Assembly (NCBI RefSeq): GCF_016641735.1
Contig: NZ_JAEDAO010000001.1
Location: forward strand, 186,001 to 250,000
Source: Ramlibacter algicola
GTDB lineage: Bacteria; Pseudomonadota; Gammaproteobacteria; Burkholderiales; Burkholderiaceae_C
Reading direction: 5' to 3'
DNA: 64,000 nucleotides
Position numbers and translations under genes: made by a program. Of this stretch, positions 7,829-16,282 are shown in pieces. The first letter of the stretch is position 1. The number at the start of each line of letters is the position of its first letter. The notes beneath the pieces are model-generated. The model was not told the origin of the DNA and ran no database searches. It worked only from the letters and a program-made list of their open reading frames with translations.

Positions 7829-8656
7829 ATGCTTGCGCCCGTGCCGATCACGCGCCTTCCCCTCCTCGCCCGTGTCGCGGCCCTCGCGGCCTTGCTGGCT
7901 TCGTCCGCAGTCCAGGCGCACGACACCTGGCTGCAGGTCGCGCCGCAGCAGCCGGGCGCGGGCTTGCTGGCGCTGCACCTCGGATCCGGCGGGCGCTATC
8001 CGAAATCCGACGGCGTGATCTCCAGCGCACGCGTGGCGCGATCCGGCTGCGTCGACGAAGCCGGCCAACAGCATGGCTTGTCGCCGCGCAGCGAATTGCC
8101 GCTGGCGCTGGAGATGCGCTCGCGCATCGGCGACGCGAAGGCGGTCGGCTGCTGGCTGGAACTGCTGCCGGTGGAACTCACGCTCGCGCCCGACCTCGTG
8201 CAGGCGTATGTCGAGGACGTGCGCGCGCCGCAGGCCGTGCGCGATGCGTGGGCCCGGCAGGCGAAAGCGGGCATCGGCTGGAACGAGGTCTACCGCAAGT
8301 ACGTGCGCATCGAGGCACTCGTGCCCGGCGCGGCCGTGCAGGACCTGGCGCGCGCTCGCACGCCGCACGGTGACCCGCTGGAACTGCTTCCCGTCGGATC
8401 GCAGCCGCTGCGTGCCGCACAACCGGTGGCCTTCCAGGCGCTCGCGAATGGCAAGCCGGTCGCGGGCCTGGCGATCGAACTCGTGCCGCTGCGCGGCGCG
8501 GCCGGCATCTGGGCGCAGACCGACGCGCAGGGCCGCATCAGCGTACAACTGCCCACGCCCGGCGAATGGCTGTTGCGCAGCACCGCGTTCGACCTGCCGG
8601 GTGCTGACAACGTGTGGCGCACGCGCTTCGCCACGTTGACGGTGCAGGTGCAATGA
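7829..8656 (+). CDS. DUF4198 periplasmic protein, probable metal-uptake partner
   Basis: A 275-residue exported protein: signal peptide of ~30 residues ending VQAHDTW, so the mature chain begins with the characteristic His-Asp-x-Trp of DUF4198 (NikM-like) proteins. The C-terminal half resembles a carboxypeptidase-regulatory-like beta fold (GKPVAGLAIELVP, then TDAQGRISVQLP). Members lie beside nickel/cobalt transporters and are thought to bind or hand over the metal. It follows the receptor by 19 nt and its stop overlaps the start of the HupE gene (ATGA). Confidence 0.85.
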   Translation: MLAPVPITRLPLLARVAALAALLASSAVQAHDTWLQVAPQQPGAGLLALHLGSGGRYPKSDGVISSARVARSGCVDEAGQQHGLSPRSELPLALEMRSRIGDAKAVGCWLELLPVELTLAPDLVQAYVEDVRAPQAVRDAWARQAKAGIGWNEVYRKYVRIEALVPGAAVQDLARARTPHGDPLELLPVGSQPLRAAQPVAFQALANGKPVAGLAIELVPLRGAAGIWAQTDAQGRISVQLPTPGEWLLRSTAFDLPGADNVWRTRFATLTVQVQ

Positions 8657-9240
8657 AGGCGCGCCACATCGCATTGGTGGCGTTGCTGGGGCCGCTGCTC
8701 GCGCAGGCGCACACGGACGTCGCGACCGGCGGCGGCTTCGTGCGCGGCTTCCTGCACCCGCTCACCGGCGGCGACCACCTGCTGGCGATGGTGGCGGTCG
8801 GCATGTGGGGCGCGATCCTCGGCGCGCCGCTCGTGTGGCTGCTGCCGGTCGCCTTCCCGATGCTGATGGTGATCGGCGCCGTGACGGCGCTGGCGGGCGT
8901 CGCGCTGCCGGCGATCGAACCCGGCGTCGCGCTGTCGGTCCTGGTGCTCGGCGGCGCGATCGCCGCGTGGTGGCGCGCGTCGCTGCCGCTGGCCGTCGCC
9001 GTCGTCGCCTTCTTCGGCTTCCTGCATGGCTACGCACACGGCAAGGAGCTGCCGAGCGCCGCGCTGCCTGCCGCGTACGCGAGCGGCTTCGTGCTGGCCA
9101 GCGGCCTGCTGCACGGCACCGGCATCGCGATCGGCGCGGTGCGTGCATGGCGGCATGGCGACCGCGTGCTGCGCACACTCGGCGTCCTCGTGGCGTGCGC
9201 GGGCGCGTGGCTGCTCGTGAGCCGCATCGCGGGCGCCTAG
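8653..9240 (+). CDS. HupE/UreJ-family nickel/cobalt permease
   Basis: A 195-residue polytopic protein. A signal-like first segment ends at AHTD; the family signature HPLTGGDHLLAMVAVGMWG (about residues 36-54) supplies metal-binding His and Asp, and a second motif FFGFLHGYAHGKE lies near 118. Roughly six membrane segments follow. HupE/UreJ proteins are secondary transporters of Ni2+ or Co2+. The ATG at 8653 was chosen because it overlaps the upstream stop and begins the signal segment. No urease or hydrogenase genes are in view. Confidence 0.92.
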   Translation: MKARHIALVALLGPLLAQAHTDVATGGGFVRGFLHPLTGGDHLLAMVAVGMWGAILGAPLVWLLPVAFPMLMVIGAVTALAGVALPAIEPGVALSVLVLGGAIAAWWRASLPLAVAVVAFFGFLHGYAHGKELPSAALPAAYASGFVLASGLLHGTGIAIGAVRAWRHGDRVLRTLGVLVACAGAWLLVSRIAGA

Positions 9241-9244
9241 TCGC

Positions 9245-9754
9245 ATGGACGCCGCGGGCCTGGCCGACGGAGCGCTGTACGCGGCGCAGTCGCCGCTCGC
9301 GCTCGGCGCCATCCTGGCAGCGTGCCTGGCTTGCCGTCCCGCGTCCCGCCGCGCGGCGGCCGCGATGGCCGCGCTGCTGGGCGTGTCGCTCCTGTCCGGC
9401 TATGCGACGCCGGACACCTGGCCCGCCGCCACGATCGCGGCGTGCGTGCTGGGCGTGCTCGGGGTGTTCGTGGCCGCGAATGGGCAATTCCGCGCGGCTT
9501 CGCCGCTCGCGCTGGTGCCCGGTGGCTTTGCGGCCGCACTGGCCGCAGGCGTGCCGACCGCGACGCCCGCCGAAGCGGCAGGCAGCGTCGCGTTGCTGCT
9601 CGTGCCAGGCGCCGCGTTGCTGCTCGCGCGCGCAAGCATCCGCTGGCCCGCACGTTTGCAGCTCGGCGCCTCGATCGCGCGCCGCATGGCGGGTGCATGG
9701 ATCACCGCGGTCGGCATCCTGCTGCTGGCGCTGCGAGCGCGCGGGGTGCTCTGA
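9245..9754 (+). CDS. small polytopic membrane protein of unknown function
   Basis: A 169-residue, strongly hydrophobic, Ala-rich protein with about five membrane segments and no recognised motif. It starts 4 nt after the HupE/UreJ stop, so it belongs to the same transcript and may be an accessory subunit of the metal-uptake set. Its length and topology also resemble a HupE-like domain that has lost its His motifs, but I cannot show homology. Confidence 0.65.
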   Translation: MDAAGLADGALYAAQSPLALGAILAACLACRPASRRAAAAMAALLGVSLLSGYATPDTWPAATIAACVLGVLGVFVAANGQFRAASPLALVPGGFAAALAAGVPTATPAEAAGSVALLLVPGAALLLARASIRWPARLQLGASIARRMAGAWITAVGILLLALRARGVL

Positions 9755-9798
9755 CGCGAATCTTTCGTGTCCAATCGCACGAACCACTCGGAGGAGCC

Positions 9799-11007
9799 AT
9801 GAAATCCAAGAGCATCGCGCTGGGTGCGCTGGCCGCGCTCGTCGTCGCCGGCACCGCAGGCTGGTTCAGCCTCGACAAGGAAACGCGCGGCCTGCTCGCC
9901 ACGGTGCCGACCAATCGCGACCTGCTGTTCTGGAACCAGGACCAGCGCGACGCCGCGTTCCGCGCGCTGGACCGGCTGCCCCTCCTCGCCAAGCACCGCG
10001 TGATCGAAGCGGGGCCCACGGCATCGCCACTGCCGGCCGGCGCGCCGCTGGCGCTGCCGGTCGATGTCGACGCCTACATGCAGGGCCAGCGCAGCGCGGC
10101 GCTGCTGATCGTGCACGGCGGCAAGCTGCGCCTCGAACGTTACGGCCTGGGTTTTGATGCGAACGGCCGCTGGACGAGCTTCTCGGTGGCCAAATCGCTG
10201 ACGTCGACGCTGGTGGGCGCCGCCATTCGCGACGGATTCATCAAGAGCCTGGACGACAAGGTCAGCACCTACATCCCGCAGATGAAAGGCTCGGCGTACG
10301 ACGACGTGAACATCCGCCAGCTGCTGTCGATGACGTCGGGCGTGCAGTGGAACGAGAACTACTCGGACCCGGATTCCGACGTCGCGCGCTTCAACAACCA
10401 CAAGCCCGAGGAAGGCGTCGACCAGCTCGTGAGCTACCTGCGCAAGCTGCCGCGCGCGGCGCCCGCGGGCACGCGCTGGAACTACAGCACGGGTGAAACG
10501 AACCTGGTGGGCGTGCTGCTGTCGGAGGCGACCAGGAAGCCGCTGGCGCAGTACCTGTCGGAGAAGGTGTGGAAACCTGCCGGCATGCAGCAGGACGCGA
10601 CCTGGATCCTCAGCCGCACCGGCCGCGAGATCAGCGGCTGCTGCATCCAGGCCGCGACCCGCGACTACGCGCGCGTGGGCCTGTTCGTCCTCGGCGGCGC
10701 GAAAGTGAACGGGCAATCGATCGTGCCGGACCGCTGGCTCGAGCAGGCGACCACCAGGCAGGCCGACATCGGCAAGCCCGGCGACGGCTACGGCTTCCAG
10801 TGGTGGACGCACGACGACGGCAGCTTCGAGGCCAAGGGGATCTTCGGCCAGGGCATCTTCATCGACCCGAAGCGCCAGCTCGTGGTCGCGTCGAACGCGA
10901 ACTGGGCCGGTGGCGCGTCCGACCGCACGGCGGGCGCCGCCCGCACGGCGTTCTACCGGGCGGTGCAGAAGGCCGTCGACGACGAGGCGGCGGCGAGCCC
11001 GAAGTAG
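9799..11007 (+). CDS. serine hydrolase, beta-lactamase/NylB-like
   Basis: A 402-residue enzyme of the class-C beta-lactamase superfamily. An uncleaved or signal anchor occupies residues 5-24. The nucleophile motif SxxK is S129-V-A-K132, the Tyr motif is Y229-S-T in the context PAGTRWNYSTGETN, and the C-terminus holds GIFGQGIFIDP where the family has its third motif. This pattern fits 6-aminohexanoate-dimer hydrolase and esterase relatives rather than true lactamases. GGAGGAG lies 5 nt before the ATG. It converges on the cytochrome oxidase operon with 5 nt between. Confidence 0.88.
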   Translation: MKSKSIALGALAALVVAGTAGWFSLDKETRGLLATVPTNRDLLFWNQDQRDAAFRALDRLPLLAKHRVIEAGPTASPLPAGAPLALPVDVDAYMQGQRSAALLIVHGGKLRLERYGLGFDANGRWTSFSVAKSLTSTLVGAAIRDGFIKSLDDKVSTYIPQMKGSAYDDVNIRQLLSMTSGVQWNENYSDPDSDVARFNNHKPEEGVDQLVSYLRKLPRAAPAGTRWNYSTGETNLVGVLLSEATRKPLAQYLSEKVWKPAGMQQDATWILSRTGREISGCCIQAATRDYARVGLFVLGGAKVNGQSIVPDRWLEQATTRQADIGKPGDGYGFQWWTHDDGSFEAKGIFGQGIFIDPKRQLVVASNANWAGGASDRTAGAARTAFYRAVQKAVDDEAAASPK

Positions 11008-11012
11008 GGCCG

Positions 11013-11405
11013 CTACTTGGCGTGGGCCGGCGCCGCCACCGCGGGTTCCGCGGCCGGCGCGAAGAAGGTGCCGCGCGCGAGGTGCGTGTAGCCGGCCTCC
11101 AGCGCGCCGATGCCCAGCAGCGTGACCAGCAGCAGCGGTGGCACGAGGATGGCGTAGACCAGCGCCAAGCGCTCCCAGACCATGTGCATGAAGACCGACA
11201 CGATCAGCCCGGCCTTCAGCAGCATGAACACGACGATCAGGAACCAGCGCAGCACCCCCTGCACGTCGAAGTAGTCCACCAGGTAGGACGCCGCGCTGAG
11301 CACGAACAGCAGGCCCCAGATCTTGAAGTAGATGCCCAGCGGATGCTGCTGCCCGACCGGGTGGCTGCCGCCGTGCACGTCATGGGGATGCTCTGCATGG
11401 TCCAT
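11013..11405 (-). CDS. cytochrome c oxidase subunit IV (CtaF-like)
   Basis: A 130-residue protein with a His-rich N-terminus and three membrane segments (about 27-45, 52-75, 82-103), matching the bacterial subunit IV family (COX4_pro). It is the last gene of the oxidase operon and stabilises the complex without redox cofactors. The ATG at 11405 was chosen because the sequence upstream belongs to the end of the subunit III gene (stop 11419). Confidence 0.86.
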   Translation of the reverse strand: MDHAEHPHDVHGGSHPVGQQHPLGIYFKIWGLLFVLSAASYLVDYFDVQGVLRWFLIVVFMLLKAGLIVSVFMHMVWERLALVYAILVPPLLLVTLLGIGALEAGYTHLARGTFFAPAAEPAVAAPAHAK

Positions 11406-11418
11406 GGCCTGCTCCCGG

Positions 11419-12138
11419 CTACCAGAGGTAGAAGAACGCGAAGATGAAGACCCACACCAGGTCGACGAAGTGCCAGTACAGGCCCATGGTCTCGACGATT
11501 TCGTAGTTCCCGCGGCGGCCGGTGAGGAAGCCCGGCCGCTGCGCATCGAGGTCGCCGCGCCGGACCTTCGTCGCGACGATCAGCAGGAAGATCACGCCGA
11601 TGGTCACGTGCGTGCCGTGGAAGCCGGTGATCATGAAGAACGTCGACCCGAACTGCGGCGCGCCCCACGGGTTGCCCCAGGGGCGCACGCCTTCGAGGAT
11701 CAGCTTGGTCCATTCGAACGCCTGCATGCCGACGAAGGTCGCACCCAGCGCCGCAGTGGCCAGCAACAGCGCGAACGTCGTCTTGCGGTCGCGCCGGTAG
11801 CCATAGTTGACCGCCAGCGCCATCGTGCCGCTGCTGCTGATCAGGACGAACGTCATGATCGCGATCAGCAGCAGGGGCACGTTCCGGCCGAACAGCTCGA
11901 GCCCGAAGACCTCGCTGGGGGACGGCCAGGGCACGGTGGTCGACGCGCGCACCGTCATGTACGAGATCAGGAAGCTGCCGAAGATGAAGGTGTCGCTGAC
12001 CAGGAAGATCCACATCATCGGCTTGCCCCAGGGCACGCCCTTGAAGGCTCGCTGGTCCGAGGACACGTCGGCGACGACGCTCTGCCAGCCTTCGGCGGGC
12101 TTGGCGACCACCGGTCCTGCATCGATGCTGATGGCCAT
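11419..12138 (-). CDS. cytochrome c oxidase subunit III
   Basis: A 239-residue COX3-family protein with seven membrane segments. Diagnostic stretches are WIFLVSDTFIFGSFL (43-57), FEWTKLI, FFMITGFHGTHVTIGVI and the C-terminal YWHFVDLVWVFIFAFFYLW. Subunit III lines the proton-uptake path of subunit I and protects the enzyme from turnover inactivation. It follows a second, more diverged COX3-like gene by 11 nt. All canonical residues are kept here, so this is the functional subunit III. Confidence 0.95.
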   Translation of the reverse strand: MAISIDAGPVVAKPAEGWQSVVADVSSDQRAFKGVPWGKPMMWIFLVSDTFIFGSFLISYMTVRASTTVPWPSPSEVFGLELFGRNVPLLLIAIMTFVLISSSGTMALAVNYGYRRDRKTTFALLLATAALGATFVGMQAFEWTKLILEGVRPWGNPWGAPQFGSTFFMITGFHGTHVTIGVIFLLIVATKVRRGDLDAQRPGFLTGRRGNYEIVETMGLYWHFVDLVWVFIFAFFYLW

Positions 12139-12149
12139 GCTGCTGCTCC

Positions 12150-12851
12150 TCACAAGGGCGCCGACGTGCAGATCGCCAGCCCGAGTCCCTCGGACACGAG
12201 CAGCGCATAGAGCGCGATCCAGACGGCGAGCAGGTAATGCCAGTAGGTCGCGCACAGTTCGACGCCCAGCCGCACGGCGGCCGGGTCCGTGCCGCCGCGC
12301 CACACACGCCGCACCGCGCGCGCCCACGCCACCAGGCCGCCCAGCACGTGCAGGCCGTGCGCCGCAGTCAGCAGGTAGAAGAACGCGGCAGCGGCGCTGC
12401 TGGACACCACGAAGGACGCGGCATCGAGCTGCCGCCACACGGCCAGCTGGCCGGCGATGAATCCGACCGTCAGCGCTCCACCGGCGAGCAGGCCATGGCG
12501 CAGCGCCGGGACATCGTCGCGACGTGCCGCGCGCACCGACCACTCCATCGCCAGGCTGGCGAAGGCCAGCAGCGCGGTGTTCAGCAGCAGCAGCCGCGGC
12601 CGCGGCATCGGGTTCCAGTCGGCGACGCCCAGCCGCATCGCGTAGGCGCTGATGAACAGCACGAACAGCGAACTGGCCACGGCGAGGAACACGCACAGTG
12701 CCGTCTTGGCGGGCGGCGTGGTTGGGGTGCCCGGCGGTCGGCCCGCACCGGCGGCCTCCGCCCGCCAAGGCTGCACATGGAGGGTCTGCCGGAACAGCCA
12801 GCCGACGATGGCGGCCATCAGCAGCGTGAGGAACACCAGGCCGATGGTCAC
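12150..12851 (-). CDS. diverged cytochrome c oxidase subunit III-like protein
   Basis: A 233-residue membrane protein with COX3 hallmarks in its second half: FFYLLTAAHGLHVLGGL and ELCATYWHYLLAVWIALY. The usual HFVDxVW is changed to HYLLAVW, losing the Asp. The N-terminus has one extra membrane segment and a Pro/Thr-rich loop. Start is GTG at 12851, overlapping the ctaD stop as GTGA, with a G-rich ribosome site upstream. It may form a second small subunit of the same oxidase or replace the missing helices of the other subunit. Confidence 0.85.
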   Translation of the reverse strand: MTIGLVFLTLLMAAIVGWLFRQTLHVQPWRAEAAGAGRPPGTPTTPPAKTALCVFLAVASSLFVLFISAYAMRLGVADWNPMPRPRLLLLNTALLAFASLAMEWSVRAARRDDVPALRHGLLAGGALTVGFIAGQLAVWRQLDAASFVVSSSAAAAFFYLLTAAHGLHVLGGLVAWARAVRRVWRGGTDPAAVRLGVELCATYWHYLLAVWIALYALLVSEGLGLAICTSAPL

Positions 12852-14659
12852 GCTGCGGCCCCCCTCGCTGCGGCCTGCCCCGTCCGCACCCACGCTTCCG
12901 CGGGCACGTCGGCGGGCGGCACGTTCTGCGGAATGAAGTCGGTCTGCAGGCCCGGCACGCCGTAGTCGTAGGCCCAGCGGTAGACGGCCGGCAGCTCCTT
13001 GCCGAAGTTGCCGTGGGCAGGCGGCGTCTGCGGGGTCTGCCACTCCAGCGTCGTCGCCTGCCACGGGTTGCCGCCGGCGGGCTGGCCGCGGAAGTAGCTG
13101 CGCGCCAGGTTGTAGAGGAACACCATCTGCGCGGCGCCGACGATGAAGGCCGCGATCGAGATCCACTCGTTGAGCAGGTGCGCCGACTGCGGGATGAAGT
13201 TCGTGGTGCCCAGCGCGTAGTAGCGGCGCGGCACGCCCATGAACCCGAGGTAGTGCATGGGATAGAAGATCGCGTAGGTACCCACGAAGGTGATCCAGAA
13301 GTGCAGCTTGCCCAGGCGGTCGTCCAGCATGCGGCCGGTCACCTTGGGGTACCAGTGGTAGATGGCACCGAACACCACCAGCACCGGCGCGATGCCCATG
13401 ACCATGTGGAAGTGCGCGACGACGAACATCGTGTCGGACAGCGGAAGGTCGACCACCACGTTGCCGAGGAACAGGCCCGTGAGGCCGCCGTTGACGAAGG
13501 TGAAGATGAACGCGATGGCGAACAGCATCGGCACCGTCAGGCGGATGTTGCCGCGCCACAGCGTCAGCACCCAGTTGTAGACCTTGATGGCGGTCGGCAC
13601 CGCGATGAGCAGCGTCGTGGTGGCGAAGAAGAAGCCGAAGTACGGGTTCATGCCGCTCACGTACATGTGGTGCGCCCAGACGACAAACGACAGGCCGCCG
13701 ATCACCAGGATCGCCCAGACCATCATGCGGTAGCCGAAGATGTTCTTGCGCGCGTGGGTGGCGATCAGGTCCGAGACGATGCCGAACGCCGGCAGCGCCA
13801 CGATGTAGACCTCCGGGTGGCCGAAGAACCAGAACAGGTGCTGGAACAGAAGCGGGCTGCCGCCGGAGTACTGCAGCTGCCGCCCCTGCGACACCAGCGC
13901 CGGCATGAAGAAGCTGGTTCCCAGCGTCTGGTCCAGCAGCATCATCACGGCGCTGACGAACAGCGCCGGGAACGCCAGCAGCGCGAGGATGGTGGCCATG
14001 AAGATGCCCCACACCGTCAGCGGCAGGCGCATCAGCGTCATGCCGCGCGTGCGTGCCTGCAGCACCGTGACGACGTAGTTGAGGCCGCCCATGGTGAAGC
14101 CGATCACGAACACGATCAGCGAGACGAGCAGGAAGATGATGCCCAGGCGCGAGCCGGGCGTGCCCTCGAGGATCGCCTGCGGCGGATAGAGGGTCCAGCC
14201 GGCGCCGCTGGGCCCGCCGGGCACGAGCATGCTGACGACCAGCAGCACGACGGCCAGCAGGTACATCCAGTAGCTGAGCATGTTGACGTAGGGAAACACC
14301 ATGTCGCGTGCCCCCACCATCAGCGGGATCAGGTAGTTGCCGAACCCGCCCAGGAACAGCGCCGTGAGCAGGTAGATCACCATGATCATCCCGTGCATGC
14401 TCACCAGCTGCAGGTAGGTCGCCGGGTCGATCCAGGTGAGGCGGCCCGGGAATCCGAGCTGCAACCGCATCAGCCAGGAAAAGACCAGCGCCACCAGCCC
14501 GATGGCCATCGCGGTCAGCGCGTACTGGATCGCGATGACCTTCGCGTCCTGGCTCCAGATGTATTTGCCGACGAATGTCTTCGCGTGGTACAGCTCGACT
14601 TCGCCGATTTCGGCCGGGGGTGCGTAGGCCGTTTCGTCGTGCGCGACATGGCTGGTCAT
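12848..14659 (-). CDS. ctaD: cytochrome c oxidase subunit I (caa3-type, A1 family)
   Basis: The 603-residue catalytic subunit, with twelve membrane segments. Visible ligands are H89 and H418 (low-spin haem a), H281 with the cross-linked Y285 in GHPEVY plus H330-H331 (CuB), and H416 (haem a3). E283 of the D-channel and K359 of the K-channel are present, so it is a proton-pumping A1-type oxidase. A C-terminal soluble tail of ~60 residues extends past the last helix. It reduces O2 using electrons from the cytochrome domains fused to subunit II. Confidence 0.97.
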   Translation of the reverse strand: MTSHVAHDETAYAPPAEIGEVELYHAKTFVGKYIWSQDAKVIAIQYALTAMAIGLVALVFSWLMRLQLGFPGRLTWIDPATYLQLVSMHGMIMVIYLLTALFLGGFGNYLIPLMVGARDMVFPYVNMLSYWMYLLAVVLLVVSMLVPGGPSGAGWTLYPPQAILEGTPGSRLGIIFLLVSLIVFVIGFTMGGLNYVVTVLQARTRGMTLMRLPLTVWGIFMATILALLAFPALFVSAVMMLLDQTLGTSFFMPALVSQGRQLQYSGGSPLLFQHLFWFFGHPEVYIVALPAFGIVSDLIATHARKNIFGYRMMVWAILVIGGLSFVVWAHHMYVSGMNPYFGFFFATTTLLIAVPTAIKVYNWVLTLWRGNIRLTVPMLFAIAFIFTFVNGGLTGLFLGNVVVDLPLSDTMFVVAHFHMVMGIAPVLVVFGAIYHWYPKVTGRMLDDRLGKLHFWITFVGTYAIFYPMHYLGFMGVPRRYYALGTTNFIPQSAHLLNEWISIAAFIVGAAQMVFLYNLARSYFRGQPAGGNPWQATTLEWQTPQTPPAHGNFGKELPAVYRWAYDYGVPGLQTDFIPQNVPPADVPAEAWVRTGQAAARGAAA

Positions 14660-14674
14660 GCAGGTCTCCCGATG

Positions 14675-16027
14675 TCAGCGCGAGTTGAGGTACGCCAGCG
14701 TGTCGCCGATCACGGCGTCGTCGCGCAGCATGCCGGCCACCAGGCGCATCTGGGCGCCGTGGTGGTCCGCGGGATCGCTGCCGCGCACGCCATCCCGGAA
14801 GTTGCGCAACTGGCGCGCCATGTACCAGTCGCTCATGCCCTGCAGCCGCGGCGCGTTCGTGGCGGCCGTTCCGCGTGCATCCGCGCCGTGGCAGGCGGCG
14901 CACGTGGCGTAAAGGCGGCGGCCCCTGTCGATGTCGCCGTTGATGGTGGTGGCCGGTGGCGTCTCCGGCAGGGAAGCGATGTAGGCCGCGACGTTGGCGA
15001 TCGCCGCATCGTCCGGCAGCGTGGCCGCCATCGGCGCCATCATCTTGCCGTAGGTGTCCTTGTCGTCCTTGCCACGCGCGCCCGCCTTGAACAAGTGCAG
15101 CTGCCGCTCCAGGTACCACGCGGATTGACCGCCGAGGCGCGGCGCGTTCAGCAGCTGGTTGCCTTCGCCATTGGCGCCGTGGCAGGCCACGCAGGTGGCG
15201 AACAGCACCTTGCCCGCGGCCGCATCTCCGTGCCCACGCTGCGCCAGCTGCGTGGAGGTGGATTGCCCCTCCAGCCACGTGGCGTAGGCGGCGGGTTCGT
15301 CCACCACGATGCGCCCGCGCATCGCGAAGTGGCCGACGCCGCAAAGCTCCTCGCACAACACGTCGAACGTGCCGGTGCGCGTGGGCGTGAACCATGCGTA
15401 CGTGACCTGGCCCGGCACCAGGTCCATCTTCACGCGCATCTCCGCGACGCCGAAGTCGTGCAGGACGTCCTTGGACCGCAGCAGCAGCTTGACCGGCTTG
15501 CCCAGCGGCAGGTGCAGCTCGGGACTGGCCACCAGCACGTCGTCGCGTGCCGCGGCATCGGCCGGGTTGAGGCCGAACGGGTTGCCGTCCGTGACGAAGC
15601 GCGCGTGGGTGGTGCCCAGCTTGCCGTCCTTGCCGGGCAGGCGATAGCTCCAGTTCCACTGCTGCGCCACCACCTCGACCACCTGTGCATCCTGCGGCAC
15701 GTCGATCACCTGCGCCCACACGAGCAGGCCCGGCGCCAGCATAGCGGCGACACCGACCGCCGTCACGACGAGCAGCCAGCCCTCGAGCTTCTTGTTCTCC
15801 GGCTGGTACTCGGCGCGGTTTTCGCGACGATGGCGGTAGCGCACGACCGCCCACGCCATGAACAGGTTGACGGCCACGAACACGAAGCCGGTCACCCAGA
15901 ACGTGATGCCGATCGTCGTGTCGATCGATGCCCAGTTGGACGCGATGGGGGTGAAGTACCAGGGGCTCAGGAAATGGAACAGCACCGAGCCCAGCGCCAG
16001 CACGATCAGGGCAATGGCGATCGCCAT
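14675..16027 (-). CDS. ctaC: cytochrome c oxidase subunit II fused to two cytochrome c domains
   Basis: A 450-residue subunit II. Two membrane segments (about 4-22 and 40-62, with a further one at 83-106) precede the CuA cupredoxin domain, whose ligands are H190, C225, E227, C229, H233 and M236. Two c4-like cytochrome domains follow, with CVACH (279-283) and CAACH (376-380) and repeated APRL-G-WY-RQL-F-G-RG segments. A single fused haem is usual in caa3 oxidases; two is less common. The ATG at 16027 lies 2 nt after the stop of a 25-codon reading frame. Confidence 0.95.
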   Translation of the reverse strand: MAIAIALIVLALGSVLFHFLSPWYFTPIASNWASIDTTIGITFWVTGFVFVAVNLFMAWAVVRYRHRRENRAEYQPENKKLEGWLLVVTAVGVAAMLAPGLLVWAQVIDVPQDAQVVEVVAQQWNWSYRLPGKDGKLGTTHARFVTDGNPFGLNPADAAARDDVLVASPELHLPLGKPVKLLLRSKDVLHDFGVAEMRVKMDLVPGQVTYAWFTPTRTGTFDVLCEELCGVGHFAMRGRIVVDEPAAYATWLEGQSTSTQLAQRGHGDAAAGKVLFATCVACHGANGEGNQLLNAPRLGGQSAWYLERQLHLFKAGARGKDDKDTYGKMMAPMAATLPDDAAIANVAAYIASLPETPPATTINGDIDRGRRLYATCAACHGADARGTAATNAPRLQGMSDWYMARQLRNFRDGVRGSDPADHHGAQMRLVAGMLRDDAVIGDTLAYLNSR

Positions 16028-16029
16028 GG

Positions 16030-16107
16030 CTAGGCCGGTGCAACCACCGCCTCCGGCCGGGCTGCCGCCGGCGGATCCGCAAGACGCAAACGCAGGAGCC
16101 TGGCCAT
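16030..16107 (-). CDS. short upstream reading frame (possible leader peptide) of the oxidase operon
   Basis: A 25-codon frame (MARLLRLRL..., ending VAPA) starts with ATG after an excellent AAGGGAGG ribosome site, spaced 5 nt, and stops 2 nt before the ctaC ATG. ctaC itself has no good ribosome site of its own, so translation of the oxidase probably depends on ribosomes finishing this frame. The peptide is basic and Ala/Pro-rich, matches nothing I know, and may have no function beyond coupling. Confidence 0.5.
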   Translation of the reverse strand: MARLLRLRLADPPAAARPEAVVAPA

Positions 16108-16282
16108 TGGAGCCTCCCTTGCACGCGATGGCGCGTCAGTGGCTTTTACATCCGATGGTCCGGCAACGCAAAGTCAGCAGTTGCGGCGTGTGAGCCGGCG
16201 CACTGATGACGGAGGATTGGTCTCGCTTGTCCGGTTCGCGGCGCCTATGCTGCCTGCTTCGGCGCTTGCACCGGAGGTCCGC

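Noticed and set aside
5524..7926. An 800-codon minus-strand frame opposite the TonB receptor
   Set aside because: Antisense shadow; the plus-strand product has signal peptide, plug and C-terminal Phe.
9245..9754. Calling the 169-residue membrane protein a second HupE
   Set aside because: It has no HP-x-x-G-x-DH motif or other metal-binding His cluster; only topology and position are similar.
13013..16033. A 1,006-codon plus-strand open frame opposite ctaC-ctaD
   Set aside because: Composition is His/Arg/Gln/Asp-rich, typical of an antisense frame of a high-GC gene; the minus-strand genes have full family motifs.
12150..16124. A 1,324-codon open frame on the minus strand across the oxidase genes
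   Set aside because: Most of it is the wrong frame of ctaD and ctaC with Arg/Pro/Gly-rich nonsense; only its last 233 codons are a gene (the diverged subunit III).
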